Source of the DNA: Castanea sativa
Lineage: Eukaryota; Streptophyta; Magnoliopsida; Fagales; Fagaceae
DNA length: 64,000 nucleotides
Direction: 5' to 3'
NCBI RefSeq assembly: GCF_040712315.1
Contig: NC_134013.1
Span: 33,143,001 to 33,207,000 of the forward strand
The notes beneath the pieces are model-generated. The model was not told the DNA's origin, did not search any database, and worked only from the letters and a program-made list of their open reading frames with translations. Shown one piece after another: positions 1 through 10,481 of this stretch; positions within the stretch are counted from its first letter, which is position 1, and each line of letters starts with the position of its first letter. The translations under genes were made by a program, and so were the position numbers.

Positions 1-536
1 CACTTTAGATCTCACTCCTGATATATCAAAGCAACCTACACCTCATGATCAGGTCCATTATTCTCTCAGGATTAAGAGTTCATGCAAATAGAAGTCGTGA
101 GATTTATTATTCATTTGACAGTCGTTAGGAGAATAATAAATCTCACAGCGGTCCTGTTCAATATGTCTTAACTCTTAAAACATATCAACATATCAACTAG
201 AAGTCTCTACTTCCATGATCAAGACAAATCATCTTAGTTGATATGTTATAGTTTTCGCAGATGAAATGCCCAATTTTATCACTGACTATGAACTATAAAT
301 TCTAAGTTTACAAAGAACTTGTGATTTACATCTACTGTGACTTTTCACATAAATCACATACAATGCATCTCATGGACTATATGATAATGTCCCATATTCA
401 TGTTACCACTATTTTAGATAATAATAAAACAATTTTATCAATCACAATATTAAGTCATACATCATGTCATACATAATGTTATACATATATCATACATAGC
501 ATCATACAATAGGATTTAAGGGCACTAATCCTAACA
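1..536 (-). mobile_element. Copia-like LTR, truncated by the window edge
   Basis: Read on the minus strand from 536, the sequence opens TGTTAGGATTAGTGCC, the TG start and AT-rich style of a plant Ty1/Copia long terminal repeat. The other end and any internal domain lie outside the window, so solo versus full length cannot be told. Two stem-loops are visible: arms 97-112 with 131-146 (16 bp, perfect) and 187-199 with 235-247 (13 bp, perfect). Superfamily is inferred from the terminal sequence only. Confidence 0.55.
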
Positions 537-1782
537 ATCATCTCGTTCTCGTTCCTACTGTTTTTTTGATTCACAAGCAAACCTCATTCTCTATCTGTCT
601 CTCTCTCTGCGCGCATTTCTAGATTCATCTATTCCGATCACTCCACCGCCTTATTGTAATCCATGGCTCACCGCAGCTCCGGAGGTCAATCTTCTCTTTC
701 ATTTTCTTCAAATCTCTGTGTTTGTTTCTTTCGAAGCTGTCTTGATTTGTTTTGACCTTTCTATTTCTCTGTTTCATTTCTAGGGTTTCAGTCACGGTCT
801 TGTTTGGTAGTTGAGAAAATTTATGGCAAGATAAGTTAGAATAACATTTTCCATTTTTTTCCATTCTTACGCCCAATGGATTTTTGTTCCTTAGGCCAGG
901 TTGGATCCATAATAGCCTATGAAATTATGATTTTTTTATTTATTTAAAAAGGACCTTTTTTACTATCTTTTGTTTCTAGGCTAACTAAAATCGAAGTTCT
1001 CATTTCCATAAATTTCATCTGGATGCCACATGACACAACCAGTGGGAGCTGAAACATCATTTCTAATTCAAAAAGTGACCATTTAATTATTTTTATGCAC
1101 CTTCGTGTTTCTTCCCCCTATCTTTTACTTAAAACAATTTGTGATAATCATTTCCTAATTATTTATTTGTCAATCTTCTAACTAAATGGAAGAATTTCTA
1201 ATAAATTTTTTAATTGTCAATTTAATTCTCTGTTTTAGGAGATGATCAACGCATACAATTTAATCCTCTCTTTTAGTTGCAATCATTTTGAACAACATAG
1301 GCTCAGGCTCCCTAGTTGTACAATAGCAAACTAAGATAAATCAATTCATTAGAAAATTGAAGATTCTTGGTCCTAGTGATCAAATCATTTTTGTTATATT
1401 TGATAAATGCTTGAGGTTAAGGGTGAAAACTGTAAAGTCCAACCTAAGCACTAAAATGTATAACCATAGTTATCGTTACCTGCTAAGAGGAGTCGAGGGT
1501 AAGAGTGGTTGTGGCATGGAAAGAACCATTCCAATTGAGTCTTAGAGATTTCGTTGTTGTTGTTGTTGTTGCTGCCTTGTCAAACATTACTTTTAGGGAT
1601 TTCTTGAATATAATCATGGGCCTTGTGGGTCAATATGAGAATGATTTTTTCCTTTATTGATTTTGATTTATATGAAAGGTGTTTTTTTGGGGATTCTTTT
1701 GTGATTTATATGAGATTATTGAGAAGTTGAGCAATTTTTATCAAGTTGTGAACTGGGTTTTGTCTGTAGTTTGTGTTAGATG
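537..1782. other. No gene recognised; flank of LTR and ubiquitin remnant
   Basis: Nothing here reads as a supported gene. It holds a CT-rich leader-like stretch (about 540-660), a short open start at 663 (MAHRSSGG, followed by a possible GT donor near 685), AT-rich sequence and a (TTG)n run near 1553. It could be the old 5' leader and leader intron of the polyubiquitin locus that follows, since plant polyubiquitin genes often carry a leader intron. That is inference. Confidence 0.3.
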
Positions 1783-2266
<484 letters not shown>

Positions 2267-2811
2267 TCTTGGATGGTTGTGATTTTGTGGTCGAGTCCAT
2301 TGTCTTGAGTATTTCTATGTTGGTGCTTTTGGGTTTTTGTCTATCTGTTATCGGTTTACTTGTCATTGTTTAATGGCTCCTAATATGTTCTAAACTTGCT
2401 TTAATTTAGTATTGTTTGGTTATGGTCGTGGTATCTTAAACTTGTTGAATGGCCTTATATTGGTCATTTTATTAAGTAATTTGAATAAAGTTTATTTTTT
2501 TATGTATGATTATCTTGTCTATCTGGTATATTGTTCTTTATTATTTGGTTTTTGCTGGTTTAGACTTTAGAGCAGTTAGTTGATGGTAGCCTTTGCATTT
2601 GGAAATATATAGAGGCCCTTAGAATTTCATCTTCGTTTTTCATGTGTGATTAGCTCAGCTCTGCTTATCAACAATATAACAACAAATGGTATAACATAAA
2701 AGAAGTTTGGGCAGCTTTACTTATGGTCCCCACAAAAAATTTCCATAATGTTAATGGTATTTTCAACCACACCAAAAATACTAATTGTGACAAAAATAAT
2801 AGTCACCATAA
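2267..2811. other. AT-rich non-coding sequence
   Basis: Trailer-like sequence after the ubiquitin remnant, running into the 3' side of the minus-strand transposase. I searched for a terminal inverted repeat matching the right-hand end near 10175 and found none. No gene is visible. Confidence 0.4.
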
Positions 2812-4190
2812 TCAGTTATGGTCCGCACATATCGATGTTGTGATACTGTCACAAACCTCTTTCATCTCAGGTTCGTCCAAGATTGAGATCATATGTGCCA
2901 TGGGATCGTAATGACCACTTTCACTAGGTCCAAATGTGCCCCCTGTAGATCTGAAACGTTCAACGTTATTGTTTATCTCATGTGCTCTAATGAAATTGTA
3001 AAGAACCATTGTAGCAACAATGATGTACAATTGAGTGCGTATATGAAATTGTGGCATACTTCTCAAAATTTTCCACTTATTCTTCCAAACTCCAAAAGTT
3101 CGTTCTATGACCGAACAGAGTGATGAATGGAGATAATTAGATCTCTCCTCTAGACGATGCAGCACTTCATGAGGCTGAAATTCGGGGATGTGGTACCTCT
3201 CCCCCTTATATGGTGCAAGGAACCCTTTCTTCATAGGGTATCCTGAGTCAACTAGATAATACTTTCCTGCAAATGAACATGTTTAATACATTAGCATTTT
3301 CAATACATTAATACATACTTTAATACTGTAATTAAACTACATATTTACAAACCAACTAGAGCTTTTGGGAAGTTGTAACTCTCATTGTTGAGGCAGCTAA
3401 AAAAAATCCTCGTGTCATACGCTGACCCTTCCCATCCAACACATGCGAATGTGAACTTGATGTCAAAGTCACATGCGCACATGCAATTTGTTGTGGTGAT
3501 CCCCTTCCTGCCATAGTACGGGTGTTGCTCATCAACTGGTACAACCACGGGGACGTGGACCCCATCAATCGCACCAATGCAACCCTAACCATTGCCACAA
3601 AAATGAATCCATGTGAAATGAAATACGTGGTATGACCATAAAAATAATTTGAATAAAATAAAGTCAAAATACGAAATTCACAAAGTACCTTGAAATGTGG
3701 CCAATATCGACTTGAATGCTAAATATGTTCTGGCACGTCCCGAAATGTACGATCAACAGGCTTAATAATGTCTGCTGCCATAACGGTGGTTAACAATGTA
3801 ACTACCTTAACCACGTATCGATGCACTGTCTCACCCGAGTGCTGAAATCTATCCTGCACTAATCTGTTACCTTCAGCATGTCCAAGTACCACCAATGTCA
3901 TTGCTAGAGACTCTTCCAAGCAAACTCTTCTGGTACCGTTATATCCATACTAGCGCAATGTATTACACAATTGTCGAAATACATGGCTTGACATTCTAAA
4001 ATGTCTTCGACATTTCTTAGGATTTCCAGTTAATGTATACTGTACCTATTCATACCCTGTTTGTATATTCGTATGCAATGGTACTTTGGTCATATAGGTC
4101 TCCACGTAAACTGCACATGCACACCAGGCTAGATATGCTGTGAGTACAATATCATCGCTCATGTCGAAGTCATTGTCCCTGCATATTTTA
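2812..4190 (-). pseudogene. PIF/Harbinger DDE transposase, broken
   Basis: This is a HARBI1/ALP1-type nuclease. In order on the minus strand: an N-terminal helical region (about 4170-3720, with VPEHI near its end), an intron from about 3691 to about 3588, then GCIGAIDGVHVP and the first catalytic Asp region (CACDFDIKFTFACVGWEGSA), a second intron (about 3346-3268), GKYYLVDSGYP with the second Asp, and SVIERTFGVWKNKWKIL with the Glu. The D-D-E triad is therefore retained. In-frame stops interrupt the N-terminal part near 4042, 3949 and 3718, so the protein is dead unless read through. The last exon (3267-2812) is fully open. Family identity is clear; exon edges were hand-set from GT-AG signals. 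Confidence 0.85.
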
Positions 4191-5625
4191 CTGACTTTAA
4201 TTGCATGTACAAATACTAATGTTATACTATAATATGTAGGCTAAAAACAAATTGTTAAATGTTATTGAAACTTTATTACTACTAGGGTCAAACTATGGTG
4301 GTACCAATTAATTAACAATCCTAATCGTATCCAAGATTTATACAAATTGTATATTCACATCTACAGGGGAAACTATAGAAACTCACTGGTGCTGGGAATC
4401 AGATGAGTCGTTTAGCAAATCCATCCTTTTGTATACCTTGAGACTGCTTTACAGCTATTGAACAATGGTCTAAAAGATATTGAGCTTAAAATTCAGAGCC
4501 TTGAAATACAGAAGATACTAATGCTACAAAACCAAGAAAATTAATAATCAAAAAATAGTATAAGCACTGGTTGTAGAACAAATATAATAGACATTGCAAC
4601 CAGTTGATTAGACTGCTGCAAGCACAAGGTATTTCTATACTAAAGAATCACCCACTTCCTAACCACCCAATTGTGACAGCCTAGAATACCTATATGGCAA
4701 AATTTGGCAGTTGTTTAACATACCATATTAATGCCAAACCATGACAAGTTCTGACTTTAGAGTCTATTGAATTTGACTGGAAAACTTTGGAGTCTATTGC
4801 ATGGTACATGTTGAAAACTAGTGTAAAATGCAATGTGTAATGGGAAAGATAAACATTGACAACTCCCTTTAAATTTCCAAAATCAACGTTGCTGCATAAA
4901 GGAAGGTTCTTTATTGGTGCAGATAGAAGTTAGAAGAATTATTTAAATACTTTGACATATTACATAAAAACAAAATGATTCATACATGTATGTGCAATTG
5001 TTAAAATTTTCATTTCTTTTTGAGTCAACAAACCCACAAATTCCACACCTTAACAAGTTCAACATAGAAATACCACCAGACATTTGCATGTTTTTTTAAT
5101 TAAGCTTTGTTTTAGAGACATTAACGATTTTCAATTCACAGAAGAGCTCCATTAGGACCACTTCCTCCAAACCTAGATCCAAATGACACGCACCTATGCA
5201 TATATTAAAAAGATACAAAATTTAGGCAAATCTCATTTCCAAACTGGGCTATATGTATAAAAAAAATCAAAATTTTAGCAAATCCCATATCAAAATTATG
5301 CGCAAACAAACATATATGCGTTTATACACTAAAAAAGATTCAAAATTTAAGCAAATCCCATTTCCAAAGTATACTCATAATAAACTAAATCACTATTACA
5401 TGTCAAATACACACAAAATCATGTATCGAACACCAAATCATTATTACATGTCAGATACACACAAAATAGATGTCTTCCGCAAATGTTAAAAGTAAAGCAT
5501 TTTCAAGAGCTGCTCACAAGTATATCTGTCTAAAGATGCCGCCAGGCTCCAAAGCTAGAGCCAAATCCACCACAATTGTTTAGTTACTACTTGAATTTTA
5601 TTGTTTTATCAGATAGACCACACTG
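4191..5625. other. Non-coding spacer inside the Harbinger region
   Basis: AT-rich sequence with no recognised protein. Around 5220-5480 short phrases recur (for example AAAATTTAGGCAAATC and AAATCACTATTACATGTC variants), indicating small local duplications. Short minus-strand stretches near 5540-5580 and 5140-5180 are Gly/Ser/Phe-rich (GGFGSSFG, SRFGGSG) and could be exon debris, but they are too short to name. Confidence 0.3.
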
Positions 5626-5805
5626 TCAATACCCAATTGCATTCCTAGCATGTGTACCCCAATCACCCTTTCCCGATGATTCTGGTTTGCCACCTGTCTT
5701 GTTTTCATCCCTTGCCTTGTTAGGAATCATAGTAAATCCTTCAGCTGAAGCAGGATCATTGACATCCCATTCACCAAATTTTGGTCGTGGTCGACCCTTG
5801 TCCTG
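5626..5805 (-). pseudogene. RIN4/NOI-domain exon fragment
   Basis: After an acceptor (TTCTTCAG at about 5813-5806) the minus strand reads QQDKGRPRPKFGEWDVNDP, then ASAEGFTMIPNKARDENKTGG and a stop at 5628-5626. This is the NOI (nitrate-induced) domain shared by RIN4-family proteins, membrane-linked immune regulators cut by bacterial AvrRpt2 at PxFGxW; that cleavage motif is present here (PKFGEW). The usual IFNKAR reads IPNKAR. The normal Cys-rich C-terminal acylation tail is missing, and the start codon would have to lie in a separate upstream exon I could not find. A donor (GGGGTACAC) near 5658 could mark the original exon end. Its place between the two Harbinger proteins suggests a captured exon. 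Confidence 0.7.
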
Positions 5806-6433
5806 CTGAAGAAACAGAAAAGTAAAGAGACCTAATTACATCTCTGATTGCTGTTTAAGGCAAAGAACATCCACATAACAATAAATAAATAATCATGTTC
5901 ACAAATTTCATTTAATTAATTACTAAAAAATATGGACCCCAAAGGGTAATACTAAAATCCTGATTGTCCTCTATTGATGAACTTAGAAATGGAACTATAA
6001 TTAACCCCATCACAATTAGCAAGAAAAGTCATTTAATTCAACCCAAAAACTTATCATGTTCTTTGGTAGAACCGTACAGAAGCACAATAATAATTTAAAA
6101 TCTGGAGACAAGACAAAGAGATGTTATGGAGGACTCTCCATCCCCCATGAAGTAGGATCAGCTTCGAAAAGGAATCAAACCCTTATGCAGTCATAAACAG
6201 ATTTGTTTGAATATGTTTGTTAATAAGCTGATTACCACAATTCAAGCACGCAAATTATCAAGGGCAAAGCATGATATAACAGAGCAAGGTACATATATTA
6301 ATCAAAAGTCATTACTAATCCCATCAAGTCTGCAACAAGCATCAACGTGATCATTTCTAGGAAAGAAGCAGACTACTTAACACACTCATCCAAAAGCAAA
6401 AGCAAAAGCAAAAGCAAAGCGTATGACAGATAC
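5806..6433. other. Non-coding spacer with AAAAGC repeat
   Basis: No gene seen. A short run of the unit AAAAGC (about 6390-6418) is the only obvious structure. Confidence 0.3.
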
Positions 6434-6543
6434 CTTCATCAGTTTACCTAGGTTGATTGGCCAATCATAAGACTGCAATAAGTATTGATAATCCTTCCAT
6501 AAAGCTTTGGGATGCCTCAAACGAGAGGCATTCTTTTATTACA
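6434..6543 (-). other. Candidate orphan exon, family not recognised
   Basis: On the minus strand an acceptor-like ATAAAAG is followed by an open stretch reading NASRLRHPKALWKDYQYLLQ and then SYDWPINLGKLMK, ending exactly at a donor (ATGAAG|GTATCT). The composition (Trp, Tyr, Lys, Leu) looks like real protein rather than AT-rich noise, but I do not recognise the family. It lies between the NOI-like and RING-like fragments on the same strand, so it may be a third captured exon. Confidence 0.25.
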
Positions 6544-7089
6544 TGACCTCAACATTATATTAGGCATCTTAGCCCCACTGAGCAATCATACAATGAATGG
6601 AGTAGCTACAGCTCTATACACCTTACAAAGCATCCAACCAACACTAGCAAATTCACCTCATCCTAAGCGTCCACCCCCTTGACTTGCTAAATTACTTTAA
6701 TAGATTGTAACTTAAGTTTGAATCACTACAAAAATGTAATACCAAAATTGCACTACCAGCCCATTTATTTTAGCTTTACATACACTTACGGTTGATTATA
6801 AGTAAGAAATTTTTATAGAAGTATAGAAACAGCACATCCAAGTACATAGGTTGTGTACTGGGAAGGCATCACAAATCAACTAAAATTTTAAAAAAAAAAT
6901 AAAGAAACTCTAGTAAATTTCTTACTTAATAAGATCAAGTTTATATGTTTGTATAGAGTGGAACGTCAAATTGTAATTCAAAATATCAAATTTTTCATTC
7001 CTAGAAAAAATAAATTAATACAAGACAAGACAAGAATCACATAGAAATGGGTGTTTTTTATATCAGTTAGTGCTGCCCAATTTCTTCAT
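6544..7089. other. AT-rich spacer
   Basis: No gene seen. A 17-bp phrase at 7062-7078 (ATCAGTTAGTGCTGCCC) is repeated with two changes at 7131-7147, flanking the broken end of the RING fragment. Confidence 0.3.
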
Positions 7090-7694
7090 ATACTAAATAC
7101 AAACCTCTCTGCATATTGGACACTTCCACTATCAATTAGTGCTGCTCTAACGCCTTCCAAGAGAAGCACAGAAGCAGATGAACAAACACAGGACTTACAA
7201 AAAAGATGACCACAACTCAAAGCATACGGATTAAAAACAGTACCCTGTGAAAGCATAATGAAATAGACATAAGAGTGCATACAACAAAATCCAAATTTTC
7301 TTTTTCTTTGCAGTATACTGAAAGTAAGATCTCACCAAGCAAACAGCACAAGTCAGATCAAATTCTAGCTTTATCAGATGTGGAAGCATCAATATTATTA
7401 CAGGTGGGTTTGCATTGAAATCACAAGAAAAGTTACTAGAAGCCATAGTGATCATCAATGCTAAGAGATTTTAGAGTTAATGTAGACAACAAATTATGCT
7501 AAATTGACTCCCAAGTAAACTCCACAGTCCACATTATTATCACACTCAAAATCATTCCTAAAGATATATCATAAACAAAATTAAAAAAGAAAAATATGAG
7601 TAGAGCTGTTAGGTAAAAGAAACCTACATACCTTCCATGTGGTCACTGGTCATGTAGTTGTGGGAAGGATCAAGCTTTGAGGACTTAACTATGC
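7090..7694 (-). pseudogene. BAH1/NLA-like SPX-RING ubiquitin ligase fragment
   Basis: Three exon-like blocks join in frame on the minus strand: 7694-7632 (IVKSSKLDPSHNY), 7460-7336 (FSCDFNANPPVIILMLPH then LEFDLTCAVCL) and 7244 to about 7130 (TVFNPYALSCGHLFCKSC then VCSSASVLLLEGVRAA). Together they are the spacer and first part of the C3HC4 RING of BAH1/NLA E3 ligases, which in other plants control nitrogen-limitation responses, phosphate-transporter turnover and salicylic acid level. The RING then shifts frame near 7115-7130; the expected KCPICRE is still readable in the next frame. The SPX domain and the C-terminus are absent. Splice sites are good, so this is genomic-type capture or decay rather than a processed copy. 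Confidence 0.8.
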
Positions 7695-8076
7695 CTAAAA
7701 AAAAATGTCTAAAAGGTTATTAATATTAGAACATATGAAAAAATAAATAATAAAAAACTATAGAGTGTTTTACAAGGAAGTATTGAACAAAACACAACAT
7801 TATCTATTGTCAAGACTTGCCATACATTAAACAAAAACCTTAAAAAAATAAAGAAAAAGTTTTACTAGTTTCAAAACTCACCAGTAAAAAAGAAAATGCA
7901 ACAAGCAAAGGAATAGGTAAGCATAAGAAAAGGGAAGAGGTAAGCATACACTACACATGACAATTAATTGGTAACCATTGTCTTACATACACACCCATAG
8001 TAAGCATTAGTTTCTACCAATAAAAACAAAAGAAAGAAAACATAGTGCAACAGGTACAACACTGAAAAAACGATTA
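7695..8076. other. AT-rich spacer
   Basis: Between the RING fragment and the 3' end of the Myb-like protein. Only AT-rich sequence was seen; no gene. Confidence 0.3.
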
Positions 8077-8418
8077 CTACACCAATCCTATTGAGACAAT
8101 CCCCTTTCCTTCACTAAAAATGAAATTCAGGGTGCCTTGGTACTCATTTTGTAGCCACTTCAGCTGGACGTCCTTGTCATCGCAAAGTGCTGCAAACATG
8201 TGCCTACCCTTCTCTTTTTCCATGAAGTAGACGGTGCTAAACAGATGAAGGTAATGACCTGAGTGCACCCCAGGAAGACTCAACACCATGTCCAGAATTA
8301 CTTTAACTTGAGTAGTTGCTGTGGAAGCAAGTGGTGTACGGGTGCTTACATTTCTACTTTCAAGAAAAACCTCTGAGATGCTCTTCAATGAGCCGGACAT
8401 CTCTTGCGCAACTGAACG

Positions 8419-8461
<43 letters not shown>

Positions 8462-9196
8462 CTTGCAAATTGGCTTGAAAAGGTGGACACTGGTTGCCAA
8501 GCCTTTCCCCTTAGTCATTGTCGGTCCTGCCCTCGAAAATGATGGACCTGTAACCTCCATTGCATCAACATTCACAAAGGGTTCACATTGGGGGTCAACA
8601 AATTTTGTGCTATCAGCGGAGTCCCCAGACCCTTCGATGGTTTCCTTTGGCATTTGAGCACTTGTGCAGAATGCATTTTTTCCTGTTGCAACCGTGCCTC
8701 CATACATGCTGTTCATCAACTCACGATTTGGCAAACGTTTATTTTTGAAGGTTTTTGCATTGGGACATGCCTACATGTGGAGAAACAGTAGTTAGAACAC
8801 AATAATATAGTTGTAGACAGTAAAGTTTTTCACAATCATCTAAAGTGAACTAACCGCAATCTTTCGGGTCCACCACTCATCATTGGCCTGAAGCAGCCCA
8901 GTGCCAGCATCATAACCCAACCCATTCTCATTGTCAAAACACTCGTTATACTGCCTCCACCCTTTTTTCAGATGATCCCATTTGTTTTTAATCTACAGGT
9001 AAGTCACCACTTTTCCTATGTTACCCAACTGCTGAATCACTGCATCAACCCCAATTTTGGTAAGAAATCCTCCGTTCCTCTAGCCTTGTAGGACTTGAGC
9101 AGCATAAAACTCACAAAAAGCTTGTAGTTCCTTAAGGTCTTTCCAGTCAGCTCTCGGATTATTACTACCACCATCCTTCAATTTCTCCATAACCAT
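8077..9196 (-). pseudogene. Harbinger Myb/SANT-like DNA-binding protein, broken
   Basis: The minus strand from ATG 9196 reads the Myb/SANT-like domain of plant Harbinger ORF1 and host L10-interacting Myb proteins. Diagnostic blocks are ADWKDLKELQAFCEF, IKNKWDHLKKGWRQY, GLGYDAGTGLLQ and NDEWWTRKI. An intron (about 8855 to 8772) leads to CPNAKTFKNKRLPNRELM, a Ser/Asp-rich linker (EGSGDSADS), and the C-terminal helical part ending LKWLQNEYQGTLNF before the stop at 8077. In such elements this protein works with the transposase for DNA binding and nuclear import. Two in-frame stops (after VLQG and after VVTYL) and a 37-base homopolymer in the linker show that it is dead. Confidence 0.8.
8420..8456. 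repeat. (T)37 homopolymer inside Myb-like coding region
   Basis: Thirty-seven consecutive T on the plus strand, reading as poly-lysine in the minus-strand protein between KPICKKL and the C-terminal domain. It most likely grew by slippage after the element died. Its exact length is uncertain in any assembly. Confidence 0.9.
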
Positions 9197-9901
9197 TTTT
9201 GCTACAACTTCCTTCTATACTCATTAAGGCATTTCAACAAACAGTTCGTGTGCATATCATATAATCAGTTAGGCATGCCCACATGAAAAATGCATAGTGA
9301 AATCACATACATCCAAATACAACAGAGGCAGGAAGAGAATTTGCATGTGGTATTACGCGAAGGATCAAGAAACCCATAATATAACCACACACAAAAGAAT
9401 CACACACAAACGATGAACACACACCACACACAACTGTTGAACAAAAAAAAAAAAAAAAAAAACCACAGATTGATGAAGCCTCATGGATCACAATATAACC
9501 ACACCAACACATGAAAGAGCATGAGAAGTTAGACACAACTTACCCGTAAATGCAGAGACCCACAGTGGCGGCAACGATGTCCCAAGCAGAGAAAAGGTTC
9601 GCTCACACAAAGGAAGAATAGAGGGGGTTTTTTGGAGGTGTTCTGCGTAAAGGGTTTTCCTCTACCGTGTGTGCTCTGTTTTGATGGTTTTGTGGTTGGT
9701 GGGTAGGTGCAATTCATTAAAGATGATTCAGACGGAGCATTGAAGAGCTTTGAAGACATTACTGCCACGGTAGTTGGGAGAAAAAAAGAAAGCTGAAGAA
9801 GAGAAAAAAGATCCGTTGAACAGAGAAAGCTCCACATCGTTTCGATCAGATGGAGCTCTGCTTGTGCTGATCAAATGGAAGCTGTGCGCACCGTCTCGCT
9901 T
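9197..9901. other. 5' region of the Myb-like transposon protein
   Basis: Upstream side of the minus-strand transposon gene. It contains an (A)20 run near 9438-9460 and purine-rich stretches. Open frames in it (for example 9529-9837) look like no family I know. Confidence 0.3.
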
Positions 9902-10064
9902 GTGAACAGTACACGCACGCCTTGGACATTTTAATGAAACGGTGCGTCTCAATATTTGTTTCAGCTCTTTCAAATGAATTTTGCTGGCTTTGAAGGTGTC
10001 CATGAACAGTACCCAACATGCGTTTTGTTTAATGAAACAGTGCGTTGATTTGTTTCAGCTCTTT
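9902..10064. repeat. Subterminal tandem motifs of the Harbinger end
   Basis: A block containing GAACAGTAC, a GCG-rich patch, TTAATGAAAC(A/G)GTGCGT and TTTGTTTCAGCTCTTT occurs at 9902-9969 and again at 10011-10064. Subterminal repeats of this kind are typical transposase-binding regions of class II elements. The outer end near 10160-10175 reads, inverted, GAGGGCGTTTGGATCC. Confidence 0.55.
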
Positions 10065-10417
10065 GCATCCCGCGTTTCCCCTTAGCATTTTTGTTCTACT
10101 GTACAGCGTGGGTCCCACAATTTACAAACACAAATGCACAGACGCAGCATATAATTTGGATCCAAACGCCCTCATAGAATGGTAAACAGTAATGAAGATA
10201 GATTTTTAATCAATGTATGAATTATAATAGAAGAAGAGTTATTGATGTTTTGATAAAAGTGTTTTCTTTCAATCATTTTTTCTTTTCTTTTTAAGGAATA
10301 ATATTTCATTAAAAGTTAAATTATATATTCTATTGAACATTTTAACTAGTTCATTTTTATATTAGGAATAATAAAAAGCTATCCCTTTAAACTTGAAGGA
10401 CTAAAAAAAAATCAGCC

Positions 10418-10444
10418 ATGGAAATTTTTGCTACTCGCCGTTGA
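10418..10444 (+). other. Possible upstream ORF of the exonuclease gene
   Basis: ATG at 10418, in good context (GCCATGG), opens an 8-codon frame (MEIFATRR) that stops at 10444, 38 bases before the main ATG. It matters only if transcription begins upstream of 10418, which the sequence cannot show. Confidence 0.3.
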
Positions 10445-10481
10445 AGAAGAACATCTCTTTCTCAATCGGTGGCGTTTGAAG

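Larger units (their letters stand above)
2812..10175 (-). mobile_element. Probable large PIF/Harbinger transposon, inactive
   Basis: Both proteins of a plant PIF/Harbinger element are present on the minus strand: a Myb/SANT-like DNA-binding protein (8077-9196) upstream and a DDE transposase (2812-4190) downstream. The upstream end (about 9880-10175) has tandem subterminal motifs and finishes in a terminal-repeat-like sequence (read outward-in, GAGGGCGTTTGGATCC). About 4 kb between the two proteins holds host-like exons (BAH1/NLA-like at 7090-7694, NOI-like at 5626-5805). The left terminus and the TTA/TAA target duplication were not found, so the left boundary is only the transposase stop. Two independent, partly deleted insertions remain possible. 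Confidence 0.5.

Noticed and set aside
663..685. First exon of an unknown gene (MAHRSSGG)
   Set aside because: Only eight codons before a possible donor, with no partner exon; could be chance.
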